DNA of 64,000 nt from an uncultured Thalassotalea sp. (GCA_947502355.1 CANMZP010000010.1:1-64000), one strand, 5' to 3'. Positions 33,432-44,252 are shown, numbered from the stretch's first letter. A program made the numbers and translations. Notes: a model not told the origin generated them from the letters alone.

Positions 33432-34880
33432 GTGATAAATAAAGTTTCAAAAAGCAATAATCCAAGTTTTGCTGATGCGTTAATTCCCATTATTGTGATG
33501 ATGGTGTTGTTGACATCGGCGGTATTGTATTTTGGCGACAATTCCTCTTGGGGCCCAAATCAAATCGCTTTATTGCTATCCACCGGTGTGGCTCTGGTTA
33601 TTGGTTTTAAAAATGGCCATGACTGGATAAGCATGGAAAAAGCCATTATTAATGGTATTTCCATTTCACTTGGCGCAATTTTAATTTTATTTGCGGTTGG
33701 CTCATTAATCGGTACCTGGTTATTGGCCGGTACGGTGCCAACAATGATTTACTTTGGTTTGAATTTACTAGACCCTCAATGGTTCTACCCAGCAGCGTGT
33801 ATTATTTGTGGTTTGGTATCCATGTCTATTGGTAGCTCATGGACAACGGCCGCGACCATTGGTGTCGCTTTAATTGCGGTGGCAGAAGGTTTGGACCTAT
33901 CACCAGCAATTACCGCCGGTGCGGTGATTTCAGGTGCCTACTTTGGTGATAAGATTTCACCGTTATCAGAAACGACCAATTTGGCCCCTGCGGTTGCCGG
34001 CAGTGAGTTGTTTAATCATATTCGTTATATGCTTTGGACAACATTACCATCCATTGCGACGGCCATTGTCTTATTTGTTATTTTAGGCCTTAGTGAAGAC
34101 ATTAAGGACACCACCGATAATGTGGCTGAACTTAATGCTTTACTAGATGAAAACTTTGATATCAGCGTATTAAATTTATTGCCGCTTGTGTGCTTATTAA
34201 TTTTAGCCTTTAAAAAAGTACCCGCATTCTTGGCGGTTTCTATTGGCGCCATTTTAGGCGCGATTTGGGCCGTTATTTATCAGCAAGATTTTATTATGAA
34301 ACTTGCTGGCGAAGGTGTTGATTCGTTTACGGCAAACATTACCATTGTCTGGACTGCTTTTTTTGATGGGGTGTCGGTGTCAACTGGCAATGACAACCTT
34401 GATAGTTTGCTAAGTCGTGGTGGTATGTCGAGTATGTTAAATACCGTATGGCTTATTGTGTGTGCTTTAACTTTTGGTGCCGTACTTGAGCATTTAGGCT
34501 TATTGCGCAAGTTAATGAGCGTTATTTTGGCTAAGGTACATTCTGTTGGTGGTTTGATTTTTAGTACAGTGAGCACCTGTATTGGTACGAACCTAGTAAC
34601 TGCCGACCAATACATGGCCATTGTCATGCCAGGTCGTATGTTTAAAGAAGAATACAAGAATCAAGATTTAGACCCTCTGGTATTAAGTCGTACACTGGAA
34701 GATTCAGGGACCTTAACCTCGCCGCTTATTCCTTGGAACACTTGTGGTGCCTACATGTATGGGGTTTTAGGTGTAAATCCATTAGATTACGTATTCTATT
34801 GCTTCTTTAATTTAATTAACCCGGTATTGGCGGTTATCTACGGTTACATCGGTTTTAAAATCAAAAAGGTTGTATCTTAA
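33432..34880 (+). CDS. nhaC: Na+/H+ antiporter, NhaC family
   Basis: Inner-membrane sodium/proton antiporter of about 11-12 helices. Family hallmarks: GSLIGTWLLAGTVPTMIYFG, MSIGSSWTTAATIGVALIAV, ISGAYFGDKISPLSETTNLA, FGAVLEHLGLL, TNLVTADQYMAIVMPG and LEDSGTLTSPLIPWNTCGAY. 482 aa. The start is GTG at 33432 with AGGA seven bases upstream. Sodium export fits a marine lifestyle. Confidence 0.92.
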   Translation: MINKVSKSNNPSFADALIPIIVMMVLLTSAVLYFGDNSSWGPNQIALLLSTGVALVIGFKNGHDWISMEKAIINGISISLGAILILFAVGSLIGTWLLAGTVPTMIYFGLNLLDPQWFYPAACIICGLVSMSIGSSWTTAATIGVALIAVAEGLDLSPAITAGAVISGAYFGDKISPLSETTNLAPAVAGSELFNHIRYMLWTTLPSIATAIVLFVILGLSEDIKDTTDNVAELNALLDENFDISVLNLLPLVCLLILAFKKVPAFLAVSIGAILGAIWAVIYQQDFIMKLAGEGVDSFTANITIVWTAFFDGVSVSTGNDNLDSLLSRGGMSSMLNTVWLIVCALTFGAVLEHLGLLRKLMSVILAKVHSVGGLIFSTVSTCIGTNLVTADQYMAIVMPGRMFKEEYKNQDLDPLVLSRTLEDSGTLTSPLIPWNTCGAYMYGVLGVNPLDYVFYCFFNLINPVLAVIYGYIGFKIKKVVS

Positions 34881-34901
34881 TAAAACCAAGGTATCATGCA
34901 T

Positions 34902-34929
34902 AGCAGTGTCGTTCGTAGTTGGCACTGCT
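34902..34929. other. Hairpin between nhaC and the oxidoreductase
   Basis: AGCAGTGTC (34902-34910) pairs with GGCACTGCT (34921-34929), one wobble, loop of 10. It is not followed by T and ends 22 bp before the next ATG. It may be a leader stem or a weak terminator of nhaC. Confidence 0.45.
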
Positions 34930-34951
34930 GTGTTAAAAGGAAGTTCGAAGT

Positions 34952-36199
34952 ATGCATGAATCAAAATCACCAATAACAATCGATTTAGCCACGCCATTAA
35001 ACATCACTAGCGGTTGCAATATAAAAAATCGCTTATTTAAATCTGCTATGAGTGAACAACTCGCTAGTGCCAGTCATGACCCAAGTCAGGAGCTTATTAA
35101 CTTATACAGTATTTGGGCAAATGGTGGCACAGGCTTATTAGTTACTGGTAATGTTATGGTATCTCGTGATGCCCTAGGCGAACCTAAAAACGTTGTCCTA
35201 GATAAAGATTCTGATTTAGCTTTATTCAAGCAATGGGCCAAACAAGGTCAAGAGCAACAAGCGCAATTATGGATGCAGCTTAATCACCCGGGTAAACAAA
35301 CGCCAAACTTTTTGACTGAAGAACCCGTAGCACCTTCAGCCATTCCTTTAGGGAAGCAATTACAAAGCTCCTTTAATACTCCAAGAGCCCTTAGCGAAGA
35401 CGAAATATTAGCGATCGTTGAACAATTCGCTTATGCGGCCAGCAAAGCCAAACAATGTGGGTTTAGCGGGGTACAAATTCATGGTGCTCATGGTTATTTA
35501 GTCAGTCAGTTTTTATCGCCACACCATAACCGCCGTGAAGATAAGTGGGGCGGCAGCTTAGACAACCGAGTACGCTTTGTTAGAGAAGTGTATAAAGCCA
35601 TTCGCCGTGAGGTGGGTGAACAGTTCCCTATTGGCATCAAATTAAATTCTGCGGATTTTCAAAAGGGTGGTTTTAGTGAAGATGATTCAATGCAAGTGAT
35701 CCAATTACTGCAGCAAGACGGCATCAATTTGATTGAGATCTCGGGTGGCAATTACGAAAGCCCGAGCATGATGGGCAGTAAAGCGAAGCAAAGCACCATA
35801 ACCCGAGAAGCGTACTTTCTCGATTTTGCCGAAAAAGCCAAAAAGCAACTTAGCGTTCCGCTTGTGGTTACCGGTGGTTTTCGCTCTTCAAAAGCCATGC
35901 AAGCCGCCTTACAATCAGGGGCAACCGATATGATTGGTTTGGCAAGACCTTTGGCCGTCTATCCAGATGTCAGTCATTCTTTGATAGCCGATGCGGATTT
36001 TGTGATCAAGCTAAAACCGTTAACTACCGGTTGGTCAACGCTTGATTTCATCGCCATGCTGAGCATTACTTGGTATGAGCATCAGTTGGCCTTTCTTGGC
36101 AATGGCAAAAAAGCCAAACCCAATTTTAGCACTTGGATATCGGTGATAAAAACATTTAAAGACATCGGTGTGCATTCGTTTAAACGTCGTCGTGCTTAG
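34952..36199 (+). CDS. NADH:flavin oxidoreductase, Old Yellow Enzyme family
   Basis: FMN-dependent TIM-barrel ene-reductase-like protein. NRLFKSAMSEQLA, LWMQLNHPGKQTP, the substrate-binding pair in GVQIHGAHGYLVSQFLSP, NRREDKWGGSLDNRVRFV with catalytic-type Tyr/Arg region, LIEISGGNYESP, VVTGGFRS and MIGLARPLAVYPD are visible. 415 aa; a C-terminal extension of about 50 residues (TWYEHQLAFLGNGKKAKPNF) lies after the barrel. There is no Fe/S Cys cluster, so it is not the 2,4-dienoyl-CoA reductase type. Substrate unknown. It has its own terminator. Confidence 0.88.
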   Translation: MHESKSPITIDLATPLNITSGCNIKNRLFKSAMSEQLASASHDPSQELINLYSIWANGGTGLLVTGNVMVSRDALGEPKNVVLDKDSDLALFKQWAKQGQEQQAQLWMQLNHPGKQTPNFLTEEPVAPSAIPLGKQLQSSFNTPRALSEDEILAIVEQFAYAASKAKQCGFSGVQIHGAHGYLVSQFLSPHHNRREDKWGGSLDNRVRFVREVYKAIRREVGEQFPIGIKLNSADFQKGGFSEDDSMQVIQLLQQDGINLIEISGGNYESPSMMGSKAKQSTITREAYFLDFAEKAKKQLSVPLVVTGGFRSSKAMQAALQSGATDMIGLARPLAVYPDVSHSLIADADFVIKLKPLTTGWSTLDFIAMLSITWYEHQLAFLGNGKKAKPNFSTWISVIKTFKDIGVHSFKRRRA

Positions 36200-36211
36200 T
36201 CTCTAAAAGTT

Positions 36212-36252
36212 AAAACCAGTGTCTAGACAATTCATTTAGGACTGGTTTTTTG
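36212..36252 (+). terminator. Intrinsic terminator after OYE-family gene
   Basis: AAAACCAGT (36212-36220) pairs with ACTGGTTTT (36241-36249), with a 20-base loop that has a small TCTAGA palindrome. A T run follows. Confidence 0.8.
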
Positions 36253-36345
36253 CTTAAAGTCTAAAAACAAAGACTTTTTTATTGCATATAATCAAGCTCG
36301 GGTTAGAATTAATTTTTAGTTAATAATAATAACCTGAACCTGATT

Positions 36346-38931
36346 ATGAGTGAATTTACCCCACGTTTTCTAAAAGATTACCAATCCCCGCATTACGCAA
36401 TTTCAACAGTACATTTAACTGTAGAGCTTGATGAACATGCGACTATAGTAACCAATGTAATGACTATCAGTCGTAATGGTGATCACGACCATCCACTGGT
36501 CCTTGATGGCGAGCATTTAAAACTGCTCAGCGTAAATATTGAAGGCAGACCATTAGAGTCTGACTTTTATCAGCTCGATGACACCAGCCTAGCGTTTCAT
36601 ATTGCCCAGCTTGATGATCAGGACAGTGTGCAAGTGAGTATAGTGACTGAAATAGACCCTAAAGGTAATACCGCTTTGGAAGGTATTTATAAATCTGGGG
36701 ATGTGTATTGCAGTCAATGTGAAGCGGAAGGTTTTCGCCGCATAACTTATTTCCTTGACCGCCCCGACGCGATGGCGGTGTATACCACTAAGATCATTGC
36801 CGCAAAACAAGACTTTCCATATTTGCTCGCCAACGGGAACAAAGTGGCCACTGGCGATTTAGACAATGGCTTGCATTTTGTCACCTGGCACGACCCTTAC
36901 CCAAAACCCTGTTATTTATTTGCCCTTGTTGCCGGTGACTTTGACTTGTTAGCGGATTCCTTTACAACGAAGTCGGGCAGGGACGTTAACCTTGAACTGT
37001 TCGTAGATAAAGGCAACTTAAATAAAGCCGAACATGCCATGATCTCATTGAAAAAATCGATGCAGTGGGATGAAGAGCAATTTAATCTAGAATACGATCT
37101 GGATATCTACATGATTGTCGCGGTGGATTTCTTCAATATGGGGGCAATGGAGAATAAAGGCTTAAATATCTTTAACTCAAAATATGTGCTGGCGGATGAT
37201 TTATCGGCGACCGATGATGACTTTTTTGGTATTGAGTCGGTGATTGCCCACGAATACTTCCATAACTGGACTGGGAACCGGGTAACGTGTCGTGATTGGT
37301 TTCAGTTAAGCCTAAAGGAAGGTTTGACGGTATTTCGTGATCAACAATTTAGTGCCGACATGCACTCTAAGGCCGTTACCCGAATCAAGAACGTTAGAGT
37401 GGTACGCAGCCAGCAGTTTGCTGAAGATGCAGGACCTATGGCGCACCCTATTCGACCTGAAAAAGTGGTTGAAATGAACAACTTTTATACGCTAACCGTG
37501 TATGAAAAGGGCTCCGAAGTGATTCGTATGCTCCATACGTTATTAGGTGATAAAGGCTTTAAAGAAGGCATAAAGTTATACTTCCATCGTTTTGATGGTC
37601 AAGCCGTTACCTGTGATGACTTTGTGAATGCCTTAAGTGATGCAACCGGTAAAGATTTAAGCCAATTTAAACGTTGGTACAGTCAGTCAGGCACCCCACA
37701 CTTAGAGGTAAGTGATAGGTTTGATGAAGAGAAAGGTCGCTACTATTTAACGATTAAACAAAACCACCCACAAACACAAGATAATCAGCAAAAGCACAAC
37801 CTGCACATCCCGATTAATTTCGAGCTCATTAATGCTAAGAATAATGAAAGCTTCAAGCAAGGCATGTTGGAGTTATGCGAAGAGGAACAAACCTGGAGCT
37901 TTAGCCATATTAAACAGCGCCCAGTACCTGCGCTATTAGGAAACTTTTCTGCGCCGGTCAAGCTTGATTATGATTATACCGATGCGCAAATATTAGCTTT
38001 AATTTTAGGGGCTAACGATGAGTTTATTCGCTGGGATGCCGGCCAAAAGCTGTTTGCCACCTATATTCGCCAATTGGTTGTTGATAAAGATTTACCGTTA
38101 CCAAGCAATATCATTGATATTGTTCACCGCATTTTAGACAGTGATGCCGATAACGCTTTTAAAGCAGAGCAATTAACGTTACCGAGTTTTGATGAAATGG
38201 CGGATAGCATCGACAAGGTTGATGTGAGCGCTTTGGTTAATGCGATATCAACGTTAAAGCACTACATTGCTAAGCACTGTCAAATAAAGATGCAACAGGT
38301 GTATCAGCAGTGTCAAAGTGATGAATTTCTTAAAGATGGTCAGGCGATAGGGGACAGGGCATTAAAGAACATCTGCTTAGATTACCTAACCACTGTGGCA
38401 GATGATGCTCTGGTTGAGCAACAATATGATGCAGCGAATAACATGACCGATCAAATTGCGGCACTGAAAATTGCCGCGCAATTTGATTTACCGTGTTTTG
38501 AACGCTTGAGTACCTCCTTTGAGCAGCAATGGACGGATAATACCTTGGTGATGGACAAATGGTTTTCGATAAATGCCATGCATAACCACGATTCGGTCAT
38601 TGAGCGAGTAACGAGTTTATTGGTTCACCCTAAATTCAGTTTGGAAAACCCAAACCGAGCTCGCTCATTAATTGGGGCCTTTGCGTTTTATAACCCAAAA
38701 TACTTCCATCAAATCGATGGTAAGGGCTACCAATTTTTAGCGGAGCAAATTGCAAAGTTAAACCAAATTAATCCGCAGGTAGCTTCGCGCATTATTACCC
38801 CGCTTATTGGCTTTAAATCCTTTAATGAACAGCATCAGCAATTGATGATGGCTCAGTTAGAGGCATTGCATAAACTGGAAAACTTATCGAAAGATTTGAG
38901 CGAAAAGTTAGATGCCGCATTAAAGAGTTAA
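36346..38931 (+). CDS. pepN: Aminopeptidase N (M1 family)
   Basis: Cytoplasmic zinc aminopeptidase of broad specificity. GAMENKGLNIFN is the substrate N-terminus motif; HEYFHNWTGNRVTCRD with downstream LKEGLTVFRDQQF gives the HExxH-18-E zinc site. The Tyr-containing NFYTLTVYEKGSEVIRM matches the transition-state Tyr. 861 aa with the C-terminal DUF3458-type helical domain. There is no signal peptide. The Shine-Dalgarno is weak. Confidence 0.96.
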   Translation: MSEFTPRFLKDYQSPHYAISTVHLTVELDEHATIVTNVMTISRNGDHDHPLVLDGEHLKLLSVNIEGRPLESDFYQLDDTSLAFHIAQLDDQDSVQVSIVTEIDPKGNTALEGIYKSGDVYCSQCEAEGFRRITYFLDRPDAMAVYTTKIIAAKQDFPYLLANGNKVATGDLDNGLHFVTWHDPYPKPCYLFALVAGDFDLLADSFTTKSGRDVNLELFVDKGNLNKAEHAMISLKKSMQWDEEQFNLEYDLDIYMIVAVDFFNMGAMENKGLNIFNSKYVLADDLSATDDDFFGIESVIAHEYFHNWTGNRVTCRDWFQLSLKEGLTVFRDQQFSADMHSKAVTRIKNVRVVRSQQFAEDAGPMAHPIRPEKVVEMNNFYTLTVYEKGSEVIRMLHTLLGDKGFKEGIKLYFHRFDGQAVTCDDFVNALSDATGKDLSQFKRWYSQSGTPHLEVSDRFDEEKGRYYLTIKQNHPQTQDNQQKHNLHIPINFELINAKNNESFKQGMLELCEEEQTWSFSHIKQRPVPALLGNFSAPVKLDYDYTDAQILALILGANDEFIRWDAGQKLFATYIRQLVVDKDLPLPSNIIDIVHRILDSDADNAFKAEQLTLPSFDEMADSIDKVDVSALVNAISTLKHYIAKHCQIKMQQVYQQCQSDEFLKDGQAIGDRALKNICLDYLTTVADDALVEQQYDAANNMTDQIAALKIAAQFDLPCFERLSTSFEQQWTDNTLVMDKWFSINAMHNHDSVIERVTSLLVHPKFSLENPNRARSLIGAFAFYNPKYFHQIDGKGYQFLAEQIAKLNQINPQVASRIITPLIGFKSFNEQHQQLMMAQLEALHKLENLSKDLSEKLDAALKS

Positions 38932-38967
38932 ATAATACTGGTTAACCAGTGTGAATCGCTATGATAG

Positions 38968-39004
38968 AAGCGCAATCAAATGCACATTGATTGCGCTTTT
39001 TATT
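38968..39004 (+). terminator. Intrinsic terminator after pepN
   Basis: AAGCGCAATCAA (38968-38979) and TTGATTGCGCTT (38987-38998), a perfect 12-bp stem with 7-base loop, followed by TTTATTTT. Confidence 0.92.
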
Positions 39005-39398
39005 TTGCTTTTTACAAAAAAATGACAACCAATTTTTATTCATTTTTCATTATTGAAACTGCATAAATAATCACGAAAATAGGCCATTAATCAGTTTCTA
39101 TGTAGCAGGGGTGAATATTAACTTACAAAGTATTTACACCTCATTCTACATTGGTATTTTTACTCTAATAAAGTGCTTTCAAATCGTAACAAATACCACT
39201 AGAATCGCGCTTAAATAATCTTTCTGCCACTTTGTATAATAATAAATCAAGTTGATTGGAATCAGCCGCTAGTGGTAATAAAAACTGATAATTAATAATA
39301 ATTTACTATACTTTACGCCAACTTTTAGGCGGTAAATGAAAGCTCAGTTGAAAGTTTCGCATTACTATTACAACTCGCCTTAACCAGAGGGTAAACGC
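39005..39398. other. Upstream region of NAD-glutamate dehydrogenase
   Basis: AT-rich leader without ORF. It includes long-range arms TACCACTAG (39194-39202) and CTAGTGGTA (39269-39277), and GGTGAATA/TATTTACACC-like arms near 39110-39140. An AGAGGG ribosome binding site is close to the ATG at 39399. Confidence 0.5.
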
Positions 39399-42300
39399 AT
39401 GGCGTCAATAGACAACAAATCTTCGGTACTTTTTAAAAACATCAGCAAGCTAATTCACAATAAAGTGCCTGCTGATATAGCCCCCCTGTTAGAACAATTC
39501 ACCAGCTTACTTTATCGTAATATTTCCAATGAGGATCTGGCAGGTCGCAACGACAGTGACGTGTATGGTGCAACACTGAGTTTATGGAAAGCATTAAACG
39601 AACAAACAGGTGAACAGCCTTTTATTCGAGTGCTAAACCCTGAAGTGTCCAAACACGGTTGGAAATCAAGCCATACCGTTATTGAAGTGATCATTAAAGA
39701 TATTCCATTTTTGGTGGACTCAACCCGAATCGCTTTAAACCGTTTAGGCATGTCTCCCCATTTAATCTTAAATTGTCCATTAAACATTGTTCGTCATGAC
39801 GATGGTTCGATAAAACAGATTTCTGCGGCCAATGAAAAACTTAAAGACAGCGTATGTGAAACCGTGTTCTTTATTGAAATTGACCACTTAACCGAACACA
39901 GTCAAATTGAGTTGCTTCGTGAAGAGTTACGCTCAGTCTATGAAGAAGTTATGTTAACGGTTAATGACTGGCAGCCTCTTTACCACAAATTTACCGATAC
40001 CATTGCTTCCTTAGAGCAAAACAAGCCATTTGTTAGCGAAACTGAGTTTGAAGAATCGAAAGAGTTTTTACAGTGGATTGCCAACAATAACTTTACCTTT
40101 ATGGGGTATCGTTCATACGATGTTGAAGAAGTGAAAGGCGATGTGGTACTTGACGCCGATTTAGACTCTAGCTTGGGCTTAATGCGTAAGTCTACAACGC
40201 ATCAACGTCGATTGTTTTCAAGCTACAGTGAATCTGCGAAAGAATTGGCTCTAGGTAAAAATTTATTAATTTTAACCAAAACCAACTCGCGTTCGCGTGT
40301 TCATCGTCCGGCGCATTTAGACTACATTGGCGTTAAGTTTTTTGATAAAAATGGCAAGATCGTTCGTGAAGAGCGCTTTATTGGTCTATTTGGTTCGGCT
40401 TTCTACAACTCAAGTGCGCTTAACTTGCCGATTATCCGTCACAAAGTAAAACGTGTTTGTGACAATTCAGGTTTTGCTGAAGGTTCGCACGGTTATAAAA
40501 CCTTAATCAACATCTTGGAAACCTTCCCTAGAGATGAAATCCTGCAAGCCAAAGAATCGCAATTAACAGACACCGTAAAAGGCGTTCAGCAAATGCAAGA
40601 GCGCGACGTTACCGGTTTGTTTGTTCGACCAGATGCGTTTAACCGTTTCTTCTCATGTATGGTGTATGTGCCGCGTGAACGCTACAACACCCAATTACGT
40701 ATAGAAACGCAAAAAATATTAAAACAAGCGTTTGGCAGCGATCAGGAAGTGGAATTTAATACCTTCTTCTCCGAATCTGTACAAGCAAGAACCCACTATA
40801 TAGTCCGTGTTGACTCGACCAAGGCAGATATTGATGTGAAGGAAATTGAGCGTAACTTAAACCAGGCCGCCCGCAACTGGGATGATAAATTAGCGGATGC
40901 CCTAAAAATAAATAAGGGTGAGGTATTAGGGAAGAAACTGAGTCGTAAATACGCCAATTTTCCACAATCGTATAAAGATGAAGTCTTACCGGGTACTGCC
41001 ATTGTTGATATTGAAAAACTTGAAGCATTAACCCCGGCTAGCCCATTAGAAATGTTGTTTTATCAACCGTTGGAAGAGAAATCGGACAGCCGTTTTGTAA
41101 AATTAAAACTGTTCCATAAAGGCGAGCCATTACACCTTTCGGATGTATTGCCAATGCTTGAAAACTTTGGCTTGCGGGTGATTGGCGAAAGCCCATACAT
41201 GGTGCGCAATAGCGAAGGTGAGATGTGCTGGATTTTAGACTTCTCAATGCTGTTAACGGGCAACAAAGCGTTTAACCTTGAGCAAGTACAAATTTTATTC
41301 CAAGATGCGTTTGCCAAAGTATGGCACGGCGTGTTGGAAGATGACGGTTTTAACCGTCTTATATTAGGTGCAGGTCTTGCTGGTCGTGAAGTGTCTATTT
41401 TACGAGCTTATGCCAAATATCAACAACAAATTGGCAGTACGTTCTCGCAAACCTATATTGAAGAAACGTTTACTCGTTATCCTAATTTTGCTGAGTTATT
41501 GGTTGAGTTATTTGAACTTAAATTTACCCCAACCAATAAAGATAACAGCAAAGCCGTAAACAAAGTTTTAGAAACCATTGAAGGCTCTTTAGACAATGTT
41601 GCTAGCTTGGATGATGACCGAATTATTCGACGTTATGTTGAAATTATCAACGCCACCGTTCGTACCAACTACTTCCAGTTAAACGAGCAAGGTCAACACA
41701 AGTCGTACGTATCATTTAAGCTTATGCCAGAAATGATCCCAGAAATGCCTAAGCCATTACCTAAGTTTGAAATCTTTGTTTACTCACCACAAGTTGAAGG
41801 TGTGCACTTACGTGGCGGTAAAGTCGCTCGTGGTGGTTTGCGTTGGTCAGACAGACGAGAAGATTTTAGAACCGAAGTATTAGGTTTGGTAAAAGCCCAG
41901 CAAGTTAAAAACACGGTTATCGTACCGGTTGGCGCCAAAGGTGGTTTCTTCTGTAAGCAATTACCAGTGGGTGGTTCGCGCAGTGAAGTATTTGAAGCTG
42001 GTCGTGAATGTTACAAAACCTTTATTCGTGGTTTATTGGATATTACCGATAACATTAAAGGTGGTGAAGTGGTTCACCCAGACAGTGTTGTCCGTTTAGA
42101 TGAAGATGATACCTACTTAGTTGTGGCAGCCGATAAAGGGACTGCGACATTTTCGGATACCGCAAACAGCATTTCAGAAGAATACGGTTTCTGGCTTGGT
42201 GATGCCTTTGCCTCTGGTGGTAGCGTTGGTTATGACCATAAGAAAATGGGCATTACCGCAAAAGGTGCATGGGAGTCGGTTAAGCGTCATTTCCGCGAAA

Positions 42301-44225
42301 TCGGTATTAACTGTCAAACCACAGACTTTACCTGTTTAGCGGTAGGTGATATGGCCGGTGATGTATTTGGTAATGGTATGTTGTTGTCGAAACATACGTG
42401 TTTGCAGGTTGCTTTTAACCACATGCACATCTTTATTGACCCAACGCCGAATTCAAAAACCAGTTGGGTAGAGCGAGAGCGTTTATTCAATTTACCTGGT
42501 TCAAGTTGGTCCGATTACAATACGGATTTAATTTCTGAAGGGGGTGGCATTTTCTCTCGGGCGGCTAAGTCCATAAAGTTAACCCCACAAATAAAGAAAA
42601 TGTTAGGCACTAAGAAAGCCTCAATGGCACCGACTGAGTTAATTCAGGCGGCGTTAAAAATGAAAGTCGATCTCTTCTGGAACGGTGGTATTGGTACTTA
42701 CATTAAAGGCAGCAATGAAAGCCATTTAGAAGTTGGCGATCGTGCGAATGACATTTTACGTGTGAATGGCTGTGATGTGCAGGCAAAAGTCATTGGTGAA
42801 GGTGGTAACCTAGGTTGTACCCAACTTGGCCGTATTGAATACACCGCCAATGGTGGCCGTATGAATACCGACTTTGTTGATAACGTTGGTGGGGTAGATT
42901 GCTCCGATAACGAAGTGAACATCAAAATCTTACTAAACACCTTAGTTGCCGACGGAGATTTAACCTTAAAACAGCGTAATAACCTGCTTTATGATATGAC
43001 CGATGAAGTAGAAGAAATTGTATTGGATGACTGTTATCGTCAAACCAACTCGATTTCAATTTCGGAATCTCAAGGTTCAGGTAAGTTAAAAGAGCAAACT
43101 CGATTTATTCATTACCTTGAGCGTGAAGGTAAGTTAGATAGAGCGATGGAGTTTTTACCAACTGATGAAGAAATCGCTGAACGCCGTGCAGCCCACAAAG
43201 GCTTAACTCGTCCTGAAATTTCAGTATTAATTGCCTATTCAAAAATGGTATTAAAAGAGCAGTTATTGGAAGATGAAATCACCAATGACGATTACTTGGG
43301 CCGTTTATTGTTTAATGCGTTTCCGGTTCAGTTACAAGATAAATACCAAGAGCAAATGCAAAACCACCCGCTACGTGCAGAGATCATTGCCACGCGTTTG
43401 GCCAACAATATTTGTAACTTTATGGGCAGTAACTTCATTTACCGAATGGAAGAAGAAACCGGTGCCAGTATTACTGAAATTGCTAAGTGTTACACCATGG
43501 CAAGTGAAGTATTTGAATTGGCCACAACCTGGGATCAGATTCAAAAGCTCGATAATAAAATTTCAGCTGATGTGCAAATTAGCATGTTGTTCCAATTACG
43601 TCGTACGATTCGCCGTGCAACGCGTTGGTTCTTGCGTCATCGCAATAAAGATTTATCTATTTTACAATCGATTGATTTTTACCAACCAGCATTTAAGGTG
43701 ATGTCTAGCAAGCTAGACACCTTCTTAGTCGAGAGTGAAGAGAAAGAGTTATGTGATATTCGCGATAACTTGCTTGAGCAAAAAGTACCCGCAAAAATTG
43801 CTAGCCGTATTTCACAGCTCTCAACGCTATTCTCCTCTATGGATATTGCGCAAATTGCTTGTCAGGATGGCCGCAAGATTGAACTAGTGGCAGCATTATA
43901 CTTTGCCATTGGTGATCGCTTTGATTTACATTGGTTCTTGGCGCAAATCACCAAGCAACCAGTTGATAATCATTGGCAAGCTCTAGCTCGTGCATCATTC
44001 AGAGAAGAACTTGACTGGCAGCAACGTTCAATTACTTCGGTAATTTTAAAAGCAAGTGAAGATGAAAATGACGTTGAACAGTTAATTGAAAACTGGGAAA
44101 TCAATAAAATTCAACCGCTTGAACGCTGGGCTCAAATCTTATCTGATTTTAGAGCCAGTAAAATTCATGAATTTGCCAAATTCTCAGTGGCATTGCGTGA
44201 ATTAATGTTATTGGCACACGAATAG
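39399..44225 (+). CDS. gdhB: NAD-specific glutamate dehydrogenase, large (about 180 kDa) type
   Basis: Oxidises glutamate to 2-oxoglutarate with NAD. 1608 aa is the length of the bacterial GDH_180 group. The N-terminal half contains ACT-like regulatory regions. The catalytic core follows near residues 800-1200: KVARGGLRWSDRREDFRTEV, VIVPVGAKGGFFCK, VAADKGTATFSDTAN, GVGDMAGD-like VGDMAGDVFGNGM, IGEGGNLGCTQLGRIEY and NVGGVDCSDNEVN. A helical C-terminal domain ends the protein. The symbol follows Pseudomonas usage. It is monocistronic. Confidence 0.94.
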   Translation: MASIDNKSSVLFKNISKLIHNKVPADIAPLLEQFTSLLYRNISNEDLAGRNDSDVYGATLSLWKALNEQTGEQPFIRVLNPEVSKHGWKSSHTVIEVIIKDIPFLVDSTRIALNRLGMSPHLILNCPLNIVRHDDGSIKQISAANEKLKDSVCETVFFIEIDHLTEHSQIELLREELRSVYEEVMLTVNDWQPLYHKFTDTIASLEQNKPFVSETEFEESKEFLQWIANNNFTFMGYRSYDVEEVKGDVVLDADLDSSLGLMRKSTTHQRRLFSSYSESAKELALGKNLLILTKTNSRSRVHRPAHLDYIGVKFFDKNGKIVREERFIGLFGSAFYNSSALNLPIIRHKVKRVCDNSGFAEGSHGYKTLINILETFPRDEILQAKESQLTDTVKGVQQMQERDVTGLFVRPDAFNRFFSCMVYVPRERYNTQLRIETQKILKQAFGSDQEVEFNTFFSESVQARTHYIVRVDSTKADIDVKEIERNLNQAARNWDDKLADALKINKGEVLGKKLSRKYANFPQSYKDEVLPGTAIVDIEKLEALTPASPLEMLFYQPLEEKSDSRFVKLKLFHKGEPLHLSDVLPMLENFGLRVIGESPYMVRNSEGEMCWILDFSMLLTGNKAFNLEQVQILFQDAFAKVWHGVLEDDGFNRLILGAGLAGREVSILRAYAKYQQQIGSTFSQTYIEETFTRYPNFAELLVELFELKFTPTNKDNSKAVNKVLETIEGSLDNVASLDDDRIIRRYVEIINATVRTNYFQLNEQGQHKSYVSFKLMPEMIPEMPKPLPKFEIFVYSPQVEGVHLRGGKVARGGLRWSDRREDFRTEVLGLVKAQQVKNTVIVPVGAKGGFFCKQLPVGGSRSEVFEAGRECYKTFIRGLLDITDNIKGGEVVHPDSVVRLDEDDTYLVVAADKGTATFSDTANSISEEYGFWLGDAFASGGSVGYDHKKMGITAKGAWESVKRHFREIGINCQTTDFTCLAVGDMAGDVFGNGMLLSKHTCLQVAFNHMHIFIDPTPNSKTSWVERERLFNLPGSSWSDYNTDLISEGGGIFSRAAKSIKLTPQIKKMLGTKKASMAPTELIQAALKMKVDLFWNGGIGTYIKGSNESHLEVGDRANDILRVNGCDVQAKVIGEGGNLGCTQLGRIEYTANGGRMNTDFVDNVGGVDCSDNEVNIKILLNTLVADGDLTLKQRNNLLYDMTDEVEEIVLDDCYRQTNSISISESQGSGKLKEQTRFIHYLEREGKLDRAMEFLPTDEEIAERRAAHKGLTRPEISVLIAYSKMVLKEQLLEDEITNDDYLGRLLFNAFPVQLQDKYQEQMQNHPLRAEIIATRLANNICNFMGSNFIYRMEEETGASITEIAKCYTMASEVFELATTWDQIQKLDNKISADVQISMLFQLRRTIRRATRWFLRHRNKDLSILQSIDFYQPAFKVMSSKLDTFLVESEEKELCDIRDNLLEQKVPAKIASRISQLSTLFSSMDIAQIACQDGRKIELVAALYFAIGDRFDLHWFLAQITKQPVDNHWQALARASFREELDWQQRSITSVILKASEDENDVEQLIENWEINKIQPLERWAQILSDFRASKIHEFAKFSVALRELMLLAHE

Positions 44226-44252
44226 CCGAGCTGTCACCGTAAAAAGTTCTTT

